Below are positions 37,578 through 46,693 of a stretch of DNA of 64,000 nt, piece after piece; positions within the stretch are counted from its first letter, which is position 1, and the number at the start of each line of letters is the position of its first letter. A model generated the notes under the pieces. The model worked only from the letters and a program-made list of their open reading frames with translations, had not been told where the DNA came from and searched no databases. The stretch comes from Salinibacter sp. 10B. GTDB lineage: Bacteria; Bacteroidota; Rhodothermia; Rhodothermales; Salinibacteraceae. The DNA lies in NCBI RefSeq assembly GCF_002954405.1, contig NZ_MQWC01000004.1:1599799-1663798 (forward strand), in the 5' to 3' direction. Made by a program: the position numbers and the translations under genes.

Positions 37578-38960
37578 TTAGGGCGAGGCCGACGTGGTGC
37601 CTCGTCCGAGGGCTCGATCCAGGGCCGCCCGGGCGAGTGCATACTCGGCCTGAGCGGCAGCGAGACGGGCCCGCGCTCGACGACGGGCCTGCTCCGCATC
37701 GAGAAGGTCTGACACCACAGCCATTCCCTCTTCGTAGCGCGACTGCGCAGAACGATACGCCTCCTGAGCGCTCTGCACGCTCGTCTCCGCCGCTCGTACC
37801 GCTTCGCGTGCCTGGCGCACGTTCTGCACCTGTGTTCGCACCTCCACAGTGACAGCCTGCCGCCGATCCTGCAACTCGTACCGCGCCGCCAGCCGTTGTG
37901 CCCGGGCCCGATCGGCGGCCGCGTCCGTCTGCCCCCCCACCGACAGCCGCCACGAGAGCGAAACGCCCGCCTCCCACGAGCCCTCAAACTGATCTTCCGG
38001 CGGAAAAAGCTGTTCGTTGGGCCGAGCGTAGAGATAGGACCCAAACAACGAGATCTGGGGATACCACCCGGACTGCGCCACGTCCACCTCGGCGTCGCGC
38101 GCCGTCACGGTCTGGCGAAGTGCCTCCAGATCCCCTCTGTGCTCACGGGCCCGCGCCACAAGCCTCGACGCGTCTGGCAGTGCTGGCGCGTCGATCGTCA
38201 CCGTATCCGCCAGCGCTACCGGAGCATCAAGAGGGCGACGCAGCTTGTCGTTGAGCTGGCGACGAGCGGTCTGCACGTCATTCTGCGCCTGAATCTGCTC
38301 CAGACGCACCTGATCGCGTCGGGCCTTTACGCGTAGCACGTCGGTCTCCGTGGCCATTCCCTCGGCCTGACGATTCTGCACGTCTGTCAGGCGGCGCTCA
38401 ATCTGACGGAGAGCATCGGACGCCGCCGCCTCCCGAGCCTGAGCCTCGTACAGCCGCCAGTAGGCCGCCCGCGTCTCGTAGGCAACTGTCGTTCGGGTGG
38501 CGTCCACTTGGGCCCGAGCCGCTCGCGTCTGGGCCTGCGCTGCCTCCAGCTGGTTGGGGATGCGGAAGCCGGTAAAGAGGGGCTGCTCCACCCGGGCCTG
38601 CGCCGCGTACCGGTTCAGGATGGCCGGAGCAAACGTGACGCGTTCTCCCCCACTCCCCGGCAGCGTGGGAAGATCAACCGTGTAGTCGACGTTTTCACTG
38701 AGGCGTCGATAGCGGGCCTGGCCTTCTATCACCGGAAACCACTCGCTCCGGGCCTCCCGAACCGACGCCGCGGCCGCTGTGCGCTGCTGCCGAGCCGCCT
38801 GAACCCGAGGATGTTCGGTCAGTGCGCGTTGCACCGCAGCATCGGCCGTCAACGTATCGACCCGACCCGTGGGCTGTGCCCCTGCCCTGAACACGCCCCC
38901 CACCATCCAAAAGGCAAGCCCCAGTGCAGCAATTCGGCAAAGTGGAAAACGACCAGACAT
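37578..38960 (-). CDS. TolC-family outer-membrane efflux protein
   Basis: About 460 residues with a signal peptide ending in FRAGAQ. Two OEP repeats of long alpha-helices are rich in Ala, Arg and Gln (LTEHPRVQAARQQRTAAAAS and AETSVQSAQEAYRSAQSRYE). The conserved YEEGMAVVSDLLDAEQARRR segment near the end is typical of TolC-type channels. It forms the exit duct for the ABC exporter encoded downstream. ATG 38960 is used, with a GTG two codons upstream as an alternative. It follows the tetR gene by 58 bp. Confidence 0.93.
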   Translation of the reverse strand: MSGRFPLCRIAALGLAFWMVGGVFRAGAQPTGRVDTLTADAAVQRALTEHPRVQAARQQRTAAAASVREARSEWFPVIEGQARYRRLSENVDYTVDLPTLPGSGGERVTFAPAILNRYAAQARVEQPLFTGFRIPNQLEAAQAQTRAARAQVDATRTTVAYETRAAYWRLYEAQAREAAASDALRQIERRLTDVQNRQAEGMATETDVLRVKARRDQVRLEQIQAQNDVQTARRQLNDKLRRPLDAPVALADTVTIDAPALPDASRLVARAREHRGDLEALRQTVTARDAEVDVAQSGWYPQISLFGSYLYARPNEQLFPPEDQFEGSWEAGVSLSWRLSVGGQTDAAADRARAQRLAARYELQDRRQAVTVEVRTQVQNVRQAREAVRAAETSVQSAQEAYRSAQSRYEEGMAVVSDLLDAEQARRRARARLAAAQAEYALARAALDRALGRGTTSASP

Positions 38961-39018
38961 GAACACCTCTTTCGATGTCGAAATGTAACATCGATGATAC
39001 GACTGGACGCGAGAAGCA

Positions 39019-39624
39019 TCAACCGTCTAATGTCCCGTCGGCCGCCACGCCCCGATAGAGCACGTCGAGCACGTCGTCGGCGGAGTTAGCAAAATCGACG
39101 CTGTCGGGATCGAGGAGCCACTGAAGAAGCAGCCCGTCGATGGCCCCAATGAGCACGGACGGCGCGATCTTGGGGAGGTCGTCGGGAACGTCCCCCCGAG
39201 CCTGTGCCTCCTCGAGTAACTCTCGAAGAAGGGCCCGGTACTCGGCATAGGCTTCGGCAAAATTAATTTCGAACCGGTCCGGATCTCGCATCCCGGCCAC
39301 CCAGATGTCGAGTAGCACTTGCGCCCGGTCCTCCTTCCCTCCCACGATGTCCACAAAATCGTGCAACAGCGCCCGGATCTTGCCCAACGGCGAACGGTCA
39401 CTCTCCAGAACCTGCGCCTGTCGGACCTCCATCTCTTCAAAAAGCCCCTGATGTACGGCTCCGAGCAGTTCCTCCTTCCGATCAAAGTAGGTGTAAATCG
39501 TCCCTTTGCTAACCCCTGCCTCTTCAGCTATATCCTCCACAACGGTCTCCTGATACCCCTTTCGGGCAAAGACGCGCATGGCGGCGTCTCGGATTTGAGA
39601 ACGACGTTCGGGGGAGGAATTCAT
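39019..39624 (-). CDS. TetR/AcrR-family transcriptional regulator
   Basis: About 201 residues. The N-terminal helix-turn-helix (IRDAAMRVFARKGYQETVVE, then IAEEAGVSKGTIYTYFDRKE) is the TetR signature; the C-terminal helical domain presumably senses a ligand. It is the first gene of the export operon and lies 10 bp downstream of a perfect 16-bp palindrome, so it is likely autoregulated and represses the operon. The ATG at 39624 was chosen because it gives a normal N-terminus; translation from 39696 would run through the palindrome. Confidence 0.95.
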   Translation of the reverse strand: MNSSPERRSQIRDAAMRVFARKGYQETVVEDIAEEAGVSKGTIYTYFDRKEELLGAVHQGLFEEMEVRQAQVLESDRSPLGKIRALLHDFVDIVGGKEDRAQVLLDIWVAGMRDPDRFEINFAEAYAEYRALLRELLEEAQARGDVPDDLPKIAPSVLIGAIDGLLLQWLLDPDSVDFANSADDVLDVLYRGVAADGTLDG

Positions 39625-39634
39625 TTTGCATTTT

Positions 39635-39650
39635 GACTGACTAGTCAGTC
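39635..39650. promoter_or_regulatory. Perfect palindrome, probable TetR operator
   Basis: GACTGACTAGTCAGTC is a perfect 16-bp inverted repeat 10 bp upstream of the tetR ATG. The TGACTGAC-type half-site is common among TetR-family operators. It is the probable binding site for self-control of the whole operon. Confidence 0.8.
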
Positions 39651-39847
39651 GCCTCACTCCCGCAACTTTTTTTCTCCCTAACAAGTTTGCCGGCAAAAGT
39701 GATTATTCGATGAACTGAACGTACCGCGCTCCATGAATTTTCGAAACGGAGGGAGACGCCTCCGGTACAGACGCCCCGGTCGCCCCGCAACGGAGAGTCT
39801 TTTTCCGTGAACCGCCTCGCTCTCCCCCCCACCGCTGCCCCTTCTCC

Positions 39848-40885
39848 ATGCCCGGCCTTACGGTCTTCGGCCACATCGCTATTCTCGTAGGGAGCCTGTT
39901 CCTCGGGCTTCACTACGCCCTGATCCAGTGCACCCAGCCGTTTTTCGGTGATCTCGCGATTGGTCTCCTAGGGGGGTGCACGGTGGCCGGCTACGCGCTC
40001 ATCAAAGCCCCGCGCAACGTCCTCACCCGCTTCCTCGTCCGCACGGCGTTCATCTGGACGGGTCTTGCCTTCCTCGCAGGTCTTGCCTTCATCGGTCAGG
40101 CCCTGCTGGAACTCGTCGGATTTCTCATCGGCGACGGCACCGTATGGCTCTCGGCAGGTCTGCTCGGCGCGGTGGGATACTACCACGCCAAACACCCAAA
40201 GGCTTGTTATCGCCGCGTCGAAGGTGACTACGACCATTCGCTGCGCCTGCTTCAACTAACCGACCTCCACGTCGGCGACATCTGGTCGAAGGCCGATCTC
40301 GCGCGCATCGTGCGCAAGGCCAGACACTACCGTCCCGATTGCGTCGTCATCACGGGCGACCTGCTCGACGGCATGGAACCGGTGGACGCCAGCCTCGTGG
40401 CCCCCCTCCGGACGTTCGACGTGCCGGTATACTTCGTTTCGGGCAACCACGACAGCTACACGGAGCGTGAGGAGTTGCTCGACGCTCTTCAACACATTGG
40501 CGTGACGCCGCTGGAGGGCGCATTGAAAAAAACGGACACCGCGAGCTTCCTCGGCATTGGGTACCGCACGACGACTGAGGAGAGCACGTCGCTCGTGGAG
40601 ACGTTTCAGAATGCCCGCCGCCCACGTGTCGTGTTAAAACACAAGCCGGACCAGATCGACACTTTGCTCGACGCCGATCCCGACGCAATCCTCTGCGGTC
40701 ACGTCCACAACGGACAGATCTGGCCCCTGGGGTACCTCGGCCACATCGAGTTTCCTGAGGTAACGGGCTCACACTGGTACAATCGCACGCTACTACACAT
40801 CAGCCAGGGCTCAGCCACGTGGGGCCCCCCGTTTCGGCTCGGCACCCGAAGCGAGTTCACCGTCATCGACTTCATTCCAGGATGA
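39848..40885 (+). CDS. Membrane-anchored metallophosphoesterase
   Basis: 345 residues. About four N-terminal hydrophobic helices (LTVFGHIAILVGSLFLGLHY and following, to about 115) precede a calcineurin-like phosphoesterase domain. The metal-binding motifs appear in order: TDLHVGD, GDLLDG, GNHDSY, KHKPDQ and GHVHNGQ. This matches the YkuE-like group of membrane phosphoesterases. Substrate unknown, perhaps a lipid phosphate or nucleotide sugar. The last 75 bp overlap the 3' end of the convergent ATP-grasp gene. Confidence 0.9.
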   Translation: MPGLTVFGHIAILVGSLFLGLHYALIQCTQPFFGDLAIGLLGGCTVAGYALIKAPRNVLTRFLVRTAFIWTGLAFLAGLAFIGQALLELVGFLIGDGTVWLSAGLLGAVGYYHAKHPKACYRRVEGDYDHSLRLLQLTDLHVGDIWSKADLARIVRKARHYRPDCVVITGDLLDGMEPVDASLVAPLRTFDVPVYFVSGNHDSYTEREELLDALQHIGVTPLEGALKKTDTASFLGIGYRTTTEESTSLVETFQNARRPRVVLKHKPDQIDTLLDADPDAILCGHVHNGQIWPLGYLGHIEFPEVTGSHWYNRTLLHISQGSATWGPPFRLGTRSEFTVIDFIPG

Positions 40886-41884
40886 GATTGCACACTCCTT
40901 CGGCGACAGAACATACCAGAGGAGGTGCGAGAGCAGTCCCCAGCTGTTTCGGTCGCAGGACCGACAGGGCTGAGCCTGTTGAAAGAACTGATTCCAATGG
41001 GCGCGAAGGCGTTCAATCTTGACGCAGAGTGAATAGTCGGCGTCGTAGAGGGTGAGATCAAGCGAGGGGGAGCCGTTCACTTCCATCACGTGAAAGTCGC
41101 CGTCTTTCAGTGCCTCCAACGACTGTGCCTTCACGTCAAAGCGGCCAAACCGCAGATCAATCTGATCGGCGGCCTCTTGACACGCCTCTCGGAGCGCCGG
41201 CGTCACCTCGTCGGTGATGTCCCGAAAGGAGCTGCCGGCCTGTACATCCGCCGCCGTTTGCAGGGGAACCCGACAGCCGTCATCCGGCACCCACGCCCCA
41301 TCGTCAATCAGATCGGCCTGGTCCGTTCCGTACTCGTCGCGCACAAGCGCGTTAAGGGTACGCGTCCCGTCGCCCCACACGGCGCGAAGCGTGATTTCCG
41401 TGAGGCCGTAGATTTTGACACGGGACCCGACGCGAAGGACGTTGATGCCGTATTCCTTCGGCGCGTCCACGTAGGGTTGCAAAATCATCGGTTCCTCCGC
41501 CGATATCTTCTGCAGCTCCCTCCGATTGGGGACCTTCCGTACTCCTCGGCTGTGCGCTCCAAAAAGCGGTTTCAACACGAGCGGAAACGCATGCGCATCC
41601 GCAAACTCAGAAATCGACGCGGGATCGGTGGTCGCATCGATCATGAGGCTGGGAAGGTACGGCGGCGCGTCCCCGTACCGCGTGTGCTTCGGAGCAATTG
41701 GGAGTCCCCCGAGCTCAAGGCAGGGATTGGCGTCCAGAAATGGACGAAGCGGCAACTCGCAGCCGACGAACCGGCGTGCAAACCACGGAAGGAGATAGAG
41801 GTGACTGAGAATGAGGTGCACCTTCTGCATGGGGAATCGGGCACCTTTGACTGTCTCCCTGAAGGATTGTATAAGATCCGCCAT
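40811..41884 (-). CDS. ATP-grasp ligase, RimK-like
   Basis: 357 residues with the ATP-grasp fold: ADAHAFPLVLKPLFGAHSRG carries the first nucleotide-binding Lys and Gly-rich loop, MILQPYVD and the KIYGLTEITLRAVWGD region follow, and the metal-binding FGRFDVKAQ and HVMEVNGSPSLD motifs end the active site. RimK-like enzymes form amide bonds between a carboxylate and an amine (peptide or amino-acid ligation). The C-terminal tail of about 55 residues after the ATP-grasp domain has several Cys and is not recognised; it is the part that overlaps the convergent metallophosphoesterase gene, so the stop codon may be correct but the tail may not be conserved. Confidence 0.85.
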   Translation of the reverse strand: MADLIQSFRETVKGARFPMQKVHLILSHLYLLPWFARRFVGCELPLRPFLDANPCLELGGLPIAPKHTRYGDAPPYLPSLMIDATTDPASISEFADAHAFPLVLKPLFGAHSRGVRKVPNRRELQKISAEEPMILQPYVDAPKEYGINVLRVGSRVKIYGLTEITLRAVWGDGTRTLNALVRDEYGTDQADLIDDGAWVPDDGCRVPLQTAADVQAGSSFRDITDEVTPALREACQEAADQIDLRFGRFDVKAQSLEALKDGDFHVMEVNGSPSLDLTLYDADYSLCVKIERLRAHWNQFFQQAQPCRSCDRNSWGLLSHLLWYVLSPKECAISSWNEVDDGELASGAEPKRGAPRG

Positions 41885-42010
41885 GAAGAAGGACGTTATC
41901 GGGAACGTAAAGATTTAACTCTCAAAACACACCCTTTCCTTCTGCAAAAACAATGTATTGATTTGAAAAACAAGCCCTCCCTTAACACAAATTTCTCACG
42001 ACCAGGTTTT

Positions 42011-42892
42011 CTACGGATTCTTCGGGGAGCGAGACATCACCTCTCGTGTTTGCAGGTCCATCCGGTCCCCCGGGTAAAGAAGGAAAAACTTCTCGTCCCT
42101 CGGCGCTTCTTCCGTCCAACGCTGCGCGTCGTAGACAGCAATTTTGCTTTTCCCCATCACGCGCAGGGTATCTCCATGCACGATTGCAGCCGTCCCCTCA
42201 TCAATGCCGAGCCCCAGAAGATGCGGTCGCGCTTCGACTACGGAAATGAGGTCGTATTCTCGACCGCGTGCAAACACGTGCTGATCAATGGCGGCGTTCG
42301 GCAAATACCCGAAGCCATCTGTATACTTCCCTACGACGATCGTCTTCGTCTTCGGGTCGCCACGAATGAGGAATGAGCCTTGAATGCTTGCCCCAGCGGA
42401 ACTGCCCCCAATGACGCCGCCTCGCTCCAATACGTCCCGGAATGCCGCTTCTGTCTGCGTTCCAGCGTAGGCCTCCACGAGTCGCCACTGTCGTCCCCCT
42501 GTAAACCACACTGCATCGGCGTCGCGCAGGGGAGCGACGAATGCCTCCGTGTCGGCCGTCTCTCGATCACGGGTGTGGAGATACGTGCGATTGGCCGTTG
42601 GGACACGCGCTCGTCGGAAAAGGCGACGACACCAGCCGCTCCATTTGCCGTGTGGGTGGGCGGTAGGCACACACACAACATCTGCATCATCCCCGCCGGC
42701 CAACTCGACGAAATGGCGTTGGATGGCTTTGGTCGAGCCACCGCCCACAATTACCAGAGTGCCCCTGGAAACCGTGTGGCGTACCGCGCCCGTCTTGGTC
42801 GACTTGGGATCCTGTGCAAATGCCCCAGGACCCACACCCATTAGAATACACAACATAAGAACTGCTCCCCATCCCCCGTTGAGCAATCGCAT
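42011..42892 (-). CDS. Secreted cyanophycinase-like serine peptidase (S51)
   Basis: About 293 residues with a signal peptide (MRLLNGGWGAVLMLCILMGV, cut near GAFAQ). The family S51 core is clear: GTLVIVGGGS at the N-terminus, the strand DAVWFTGGRQ and the nucleophile elbow GGVIGGSSAGAS, plus GLGIDEGTAAIV. S51 enzymes include cyanophycinase and dipeptidase E. As a secreted form it may degrade aspartate-rich peptides outside the cytoplasm. ATG 42892 is preferred over an upstream start because it opens directly into the signal peptide. Confidence 0.88.
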   Translation of the reverse strand: MRLLNGGWGAVLMLCILMGVGPGAFAQDPKSTKTGAVRHTVSRGTLVIVGGGSTKAIQRHFVELAGGDDADVVCVPTAHPHGKWSGWCRRLFRRARVPTANRTYLHTRDRETADTEAFVAPLRDADAVWFTGGRQWRLVEAYAGTQTEAAFRDVLERGGVIGGSSAGASIQGSFLIRGDPKTKTIVVGKYTDGFGYLPNAAIDQHVFARGREYDLISVVEARPHLLGLGIDEGTAAIVHGDTLRVMGKSKIAVYDAQRWTEEAPRDEKFFLLYPGDRMDLQTREVMSRSPKNP

Positions 42893-43198
42893 CCCTCCTC
42901 CCTGCGCGCAGCGACGATTCGTTTTTTGCTCCGGAGATACAACCGAAGACATACACTCAGTCACAGTTATTCAGAGAGGATCCCCGCAAGGGGGAATGCG
43001 CGCCCCGATCATACGCGACGCTTTTCCTTACGCTCCGCTGTTCGAAGGTATCCGACAGGCCGCCGGACTGGTCCTCTACGGATCTCGTTCCAAAGAGCAC
43101 CTGTACGGCCTCCAGAAGGGGTCCTTCTGAACGAGACATTCTGTGCATGCCCCTATCGTCGCCTCGGATCTACTTTTTGCCGTCCCCCTCCTGTTCCT
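42893..43198. promoter_or_regulatory. Divergent intergenic region
   Basis: The 306 bp between the divergent peptidase and amidohydrolase genes must hold both promoters. No operator-like palindrome, RNA gene or clear promoter consensus was recognised. Confidence 0.35.
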
Positions 43199-44938
43199 AT
43201 GCTTCGCCGTATTGCATGCCTTGGATTTCTTCTCCTCCTGCTCGCTCCCTCTGTCCGGGGACAGTCCACAGCCCCCAGCGCCACGACCGCACTGGTGGGC
43301 CCTACGGTCCTCAACCCCGCCGACTCGACGGTGATCGAGGACGCAACGATTGTGATGAACGGCCCCACCATCACCGCCCTTGGTCCCTCAGATGAGATAA
43401 ACGTTCCGTCGGAGGCGACCGTCCGCGCCCTTCCCGACAAATATGTGATCCCGGGCCTCATTGATGGGCACGTGCACTTCTTTCAGAGCGGCGGCCTTTA
43501 CACCCGTCCCGACATTCTTGACCTGCGGAGCAAGCGCCCGTACTCCACCGAGTTGCGCCGGATCAAGCAGCGCCTGCCGGATACGTTCCGTCGCTATCTG
43601 CGGAGCGGCGTTACCGGGGTCGTGGACGTCGGCGGTCCAATGTGGAACCTCCAGGTCCGCGCCCGGGCCGACACAACGGCCATGGCCCCCTCAGTCGTAA
43701 CGGCGGGCCCGCTCATCTCCAGCGTCTCACGCCCCCGCCTAGACACAGGAGATCCTCCAATCCTGAAGATCACCTCGCCTCAGGCGGCCCGAGCCGAGGT
43801 CCAGGAGCAAGTAGAAGCCGGCGTTGACCTCATCAAAATCTGGTACATCACGACGGGTGGATCCCCCGCAGACTATCGTCCTGTCGTAGAGGCGACGGTC
43901 GATGAAGCACATGCCGCAAACAAACGGGTAGCGGTGCACGCAACCGAACTCGAAACTGCGCGCGCCGCCATCGAAGCTGGAGCCGACATCCTGGTCCATA
44001 GCGTGTTCAACAAGCCGGTGGACGACACTTTTGTCCAACTGCTCCAAGAAAACGACGTCCTCTACATCCCAACCCTCATGGTACAGGAGCGCTATCGGGA
44101 AACGTTTGCCCAGCAATTGGACTTGACCCTTCCAGAGCATCGCATCGGGCAGAAGGACGTGATCCGCTCGCTGACCGAGTTGCGCACGTTGCCCGACTCG
44201 CTCGTCCCTCGCGGCCTTCGCCAACGCATTGCCTCCGCTCCGTCCCTCCCGGCGGATACCACGGCCCTACGAAACCTGAAGCGCCTGCATGACGCGGGGG
44301 TCGCCATTGCCGCAGGAACCGACGCCGGAAACATCGGCACCCCGCACGGCCCGGCCCTCTTCCGGGAGTTTGCCCTGATGCAGGCGGCCGGCCTCACCCC
44401 GCGCGAAATCCTGACGACGGCCACCGCCGGTGGGGCCCGCCTCATGGATCGCTCCGACGATCTAGGACAGCTGGAGGCCGGACGGCAGGCCGACCTTGTG
44501 GTCCTCAACAAAAACCCTCTGAACGACATCACCCATACCCGGTCCATCCATCGGGTGGTAAAGAGGGGACGCATCTTTGCTCCGGACTCGCTCGTGCCCC
44601 GCACGCCCGAGGAGGTCGTCCTCCAGGCCCACAACGCCTACAACACGCACGACGCCACGGCCTTCCTTGATGCCTTCGCCCCAAACTTGAAGGTCTACGA
44701 ACATCCGAACACCCTGGTGACGACGGGACTCGACACCATTGCGGCCCAGTATCGTCCGCTTCTTGAAAACGCCACAACACTCCACTCTCAATTTCACTAC
44801 CATACGACGGTTGGCAATACCGTGATGGCACACGAGTCCATTTACGGCCTCCCGGATCGGGACCGCCCCTTGTCTCAGGTCTTTCTCTACCAGGTAACGA
44901 ATGGGGCCATCGACCGGGCCTGGATTCTTCAAAAGTGA
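43199..44938 (+). CDS. Secreted amidohydrolase with C-terminal SnoaL-like domain
   Basis: About 579 residues. Signal peptide MLRRIACLGFLLLLLAPSVR, cut near RGQ. The metal-dependent amidohydrolase domain shows VIPGLIDGHVHFF (HxH), VDLIKIWY (the metal-bridging Lys), AVHATE (His), ILVHSVF (His) and AAGTDAG (Asp), in the usual order. After this, residues from about 475 (EEVVLQAHNAYNTHDATAFL to the end at DRAWILQK) look like a SnoaL/NTF2-type domain, an unusual fusion. The amidohydrolase part resembles imidazolonepropionase-like secreted enzymes of Bacteroidota; substrate is unknown. ATG 43199 opens directly into the signal peptide. Confidence 0.88.
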   Translation: MLRRIACLGFLLLLLAPSVRGQSTAPSATTALVGPTVLNPADSTVIEDATIVMNGPTITALGPSDEINVPSEATVRALPDKYVIPGLIDGHVHFFQSGGLYTRPDILDLRSKRPYSTELRRIKQRLPDTFRRYLRSGVTGVVDVGGPMWNLQVRARADTTAMAPSVVTAGPLISSVSRPRLDTGDPPILKITSPQAARAEVQEQVEAGVDLIKIWYITTGGSPADYRPVVEATVDEAHAANKRVAVHATELETARAAIEAGADILVHSVFNKPVDDTFVQLLQENDVLYIPTLMVQERYRETFAQQLDLTLPEHRIGQKDVIRSLTELRTLPDSLVPRGLRQRIASAPSLPADTTALRNLKRLHDAGVAIAAGTDAGNIGTPHGPALFREFALMQAAGLTPREILTTATAGGARLMDRSDDLGQLEAGRQADLVVLNKNPLNDITHTRSIHRVVKRGRIFAPDSLVPRTPEEVVLQAHNAYNTHDATAFLDAFAPNLKVYEHPNTLVTTGLDTIAAQYRPLLENATTLHSQFHYHTTVGNTVMAHESIYGLPDRDRPLSQVFLYQVTNGAIDRAWILQK

Positions 44939-45131
44939 GTATGTGGATTGAGGGCATGGATGTTTGGCCGGTATGAGCGTGGGCGGGGGATTGAACTCAA
45001 CGGCAAAAATAGAGCATCCAGATGGCAAAAGGCCCGTACACGCACATACGCCTCGTGCCCCTCTTGAACGGTCGAGGGCTCGCTCCTACTGCACCTCACC
45101 TTCGCTTCCAACAATCCTCACTGCTGTTTCC

Positions 45132-46376
45132 GTGAACGTCTACGCTGTCATCATCCTCGTGGCCCTGCTGGCCGAATACGCCCTGAATATTGTCTCGGAC
45201 CTTCTCAATCTCCGTCACCTGAAGCCGGAGTTGCCGAAGGAGTTCACCGACACCTTCGACGAGGAGGAGTACGAGCGTGCCCAAACGTATACCCGGACCC
45301 GGACTCGCTTCGGACTTCTCTCTTCAACATTCGGGCTCGTCGTCCTTCTTGGCTTTTGGTTTGCGGGCGGCTTCGAGTGGCTCGACACCCTCGTTCGAGG
45401 ATGGAACTTCGGGCCCATCGTGACAGGCCTTTTGTACATTGGTCTTCTGATTTTCGGTCGGAGCGCCCTCTCTCTTCCGTTCTCGATCTACTCGACGTTC
45501 GTGATCGAGGAACGCTTTGGCTTTAACGAAACAACGCCAAAAACCTTCGTGGTGGACCTCCTCAAAAGCCTCGCCCTCGGGGTAGCGATCGGAGGCCCGC
45601 TGCTGGCCGCCATCCTGTGGTTCTTCCAGTCTACCGGCCCATATGGTTGGGTCTATGCCTGGATCGTGGTGACAGCTGTGATGCTGCTCCTCCAGTTCCT
45701 GGCGCCTCGGTACCTGATGCCCCTCTTCAACGACTTTGAGCCTCTAGAGGAGGGAGAGCTCCGCAACTCTATCTTCTCCTACGCCGATTCGGTTGACTTC
45801 CCCGTGAACGAGGTCTATGTCATGGACGGCTCGCGGCGCTCGAACAAGGCCAATGCCTTCTTCACCGGCTTCGGATCGAACCGGCGCATCGTGCTCTTCG
45901 ACACGCTCGTCGAACAGTTGGAAGTGGACGAGCTACTCACGGTCGTTGCGCACGAGATGGGGCACTACAAGCTGCATCATATTCCGCAGCGGATCGCTAT
46001 CAGCGTGATTCAGACCGGGGTCCTCTTCCTCCTGTTGTCCGTCTTTCTACAGGTCGAGGGGCTTTTCCAGGCCTTCTACGTCGACCAGCCGGCCGTGTAC
46101 ACTGGTCTCCTCTTCTTTGGTCTGCTGTACTCCCCCGTCGATCTGCTGCTCTCCCTCCCGCTGAACGCCTGGTCGCGCCACCACGAGTTCCAGGCCGATC
46201 GCTTTGCGGTCACCACCACCGACCGGGGCGAAACGCTCATCAGCGGCCTCAAACGTCTTGCCCAAACCAACCTCTCCAACCTCACGCCCCATCCGCTCAC
46301 CGTCATGCTCGACTACTCGCACCCGCCCCTCTTGGAGCGAATTGCCTCCATCCGAAAGAAAGCAACCTCCGGATGA
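45132..46376 (+). CDS. M48-family (Ste24-type) membrane metalloprotease
   Basis: About 414 residues, typical for CAAX prenyl protease 1-like enzymes. Several transmembrane helices flank the catalytic core; TVVAHEMGHYKLHH provides the zinc-binding HExxH, and EFQADRFAV supplies the third ligand Glu with the following Asp. ERFGFNETTPKTF is also typical of the family. In bacteria these proteases remove damaged or misfolded membrane proteins. The GTG start at 45132 gives a membrane helix at once; upstream in-frame codons from 44964 are polar and not family-like. Confidence 0.9.
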   Translation: MNVYAVIILVALLAEYALNIVSDLLNLRHLKPELPKEFTDTFDEEEYERAQTYTRTRTRFGLLSSTFGLVVLLGFWFAGGFEWLDTLVRGWNFGPIVTGLLYIGLLIFGRSALSLPFSIYSTFVIEERFGFNETTPKTFVVDLLKSLALGVAIGGPLLAAILWFFQSTGPYGWVYAWIVVTAVMLLLQFLAPRYLMPLFNDFEPLEEGELRNSIFSYADSVDFPVNEVYVMDGSRRSNKANAFFTGFGSNRRIVLFDTLVEQLEVDELLTVVAHEMGHYKLHHIPQRIAISVIQTGVLFLLLSVFLQVEGLFQAFYVDQPAVYTGLLFFGLLYSPVDLLLSLPLNAWSRHHEFQADRFAVTTTDRGETLISGLKRLAQTNLSNLTPHPLTVMLDYSHPPLLERIASIRKKATSG

Positions 46377-46467
46377 GGATCGGTTCTCACCAATTCTGCT
46401 CTTTATCCTCTGTGGGCCGTCACTTAGACTAGAGTGTAGCGTCGCTCCCGAAATTCGTCCCTCCGAT

Positions 46468-46638
46468 ATGATCGGTCTTCCCCTCCTGCTCCGTTTCCCT
46501 CTCCTTCAGCGCAGTGCTGCGTTTGCTGCCGATGCTCCTCTTGGTACCGGTCTCGAATGGATGACGGTGGGCGCCCTTCTGCTGCCCGCCCTTTTGATTG
46601 TGCTGCTCGTCTATCTGGGCGAATCGAACACGGTGTAG
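46468..46638 (+). CDS. Possible small membrane protein
   Basis: A 56-residue frame from ATG 46468 with one strong hydrophobic segment near the C-terminus (MTVGALLLPALLIVLLVYLG) and a weaker one near the N-terminus. It sits in the 317-bp gap between the protease and the PRPP-synthetase-like gene, on their strand. No family is recognised. Real small membrane proteins look like this, but a chance frame cannot be ruled out. Confidence 0.35.
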   Translation: MIGLPLLLRFPLLQRSAAFAADAPLGTGLEWMTVGALLLPALLIVLLVYLGESNTV

Positions 46639-46693
46639 CGTTCGCCTTAGCCTTCCTTCTGCCTGCTCGCTCGTGCGCACACGATTGTATTCT

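Noticed and set aside
41090..42376. A 428-codon frame opposite the ATP-grasp and peptidase genes
   Set aside because: It crosses from one gene to another and has shadow-like basic composition.
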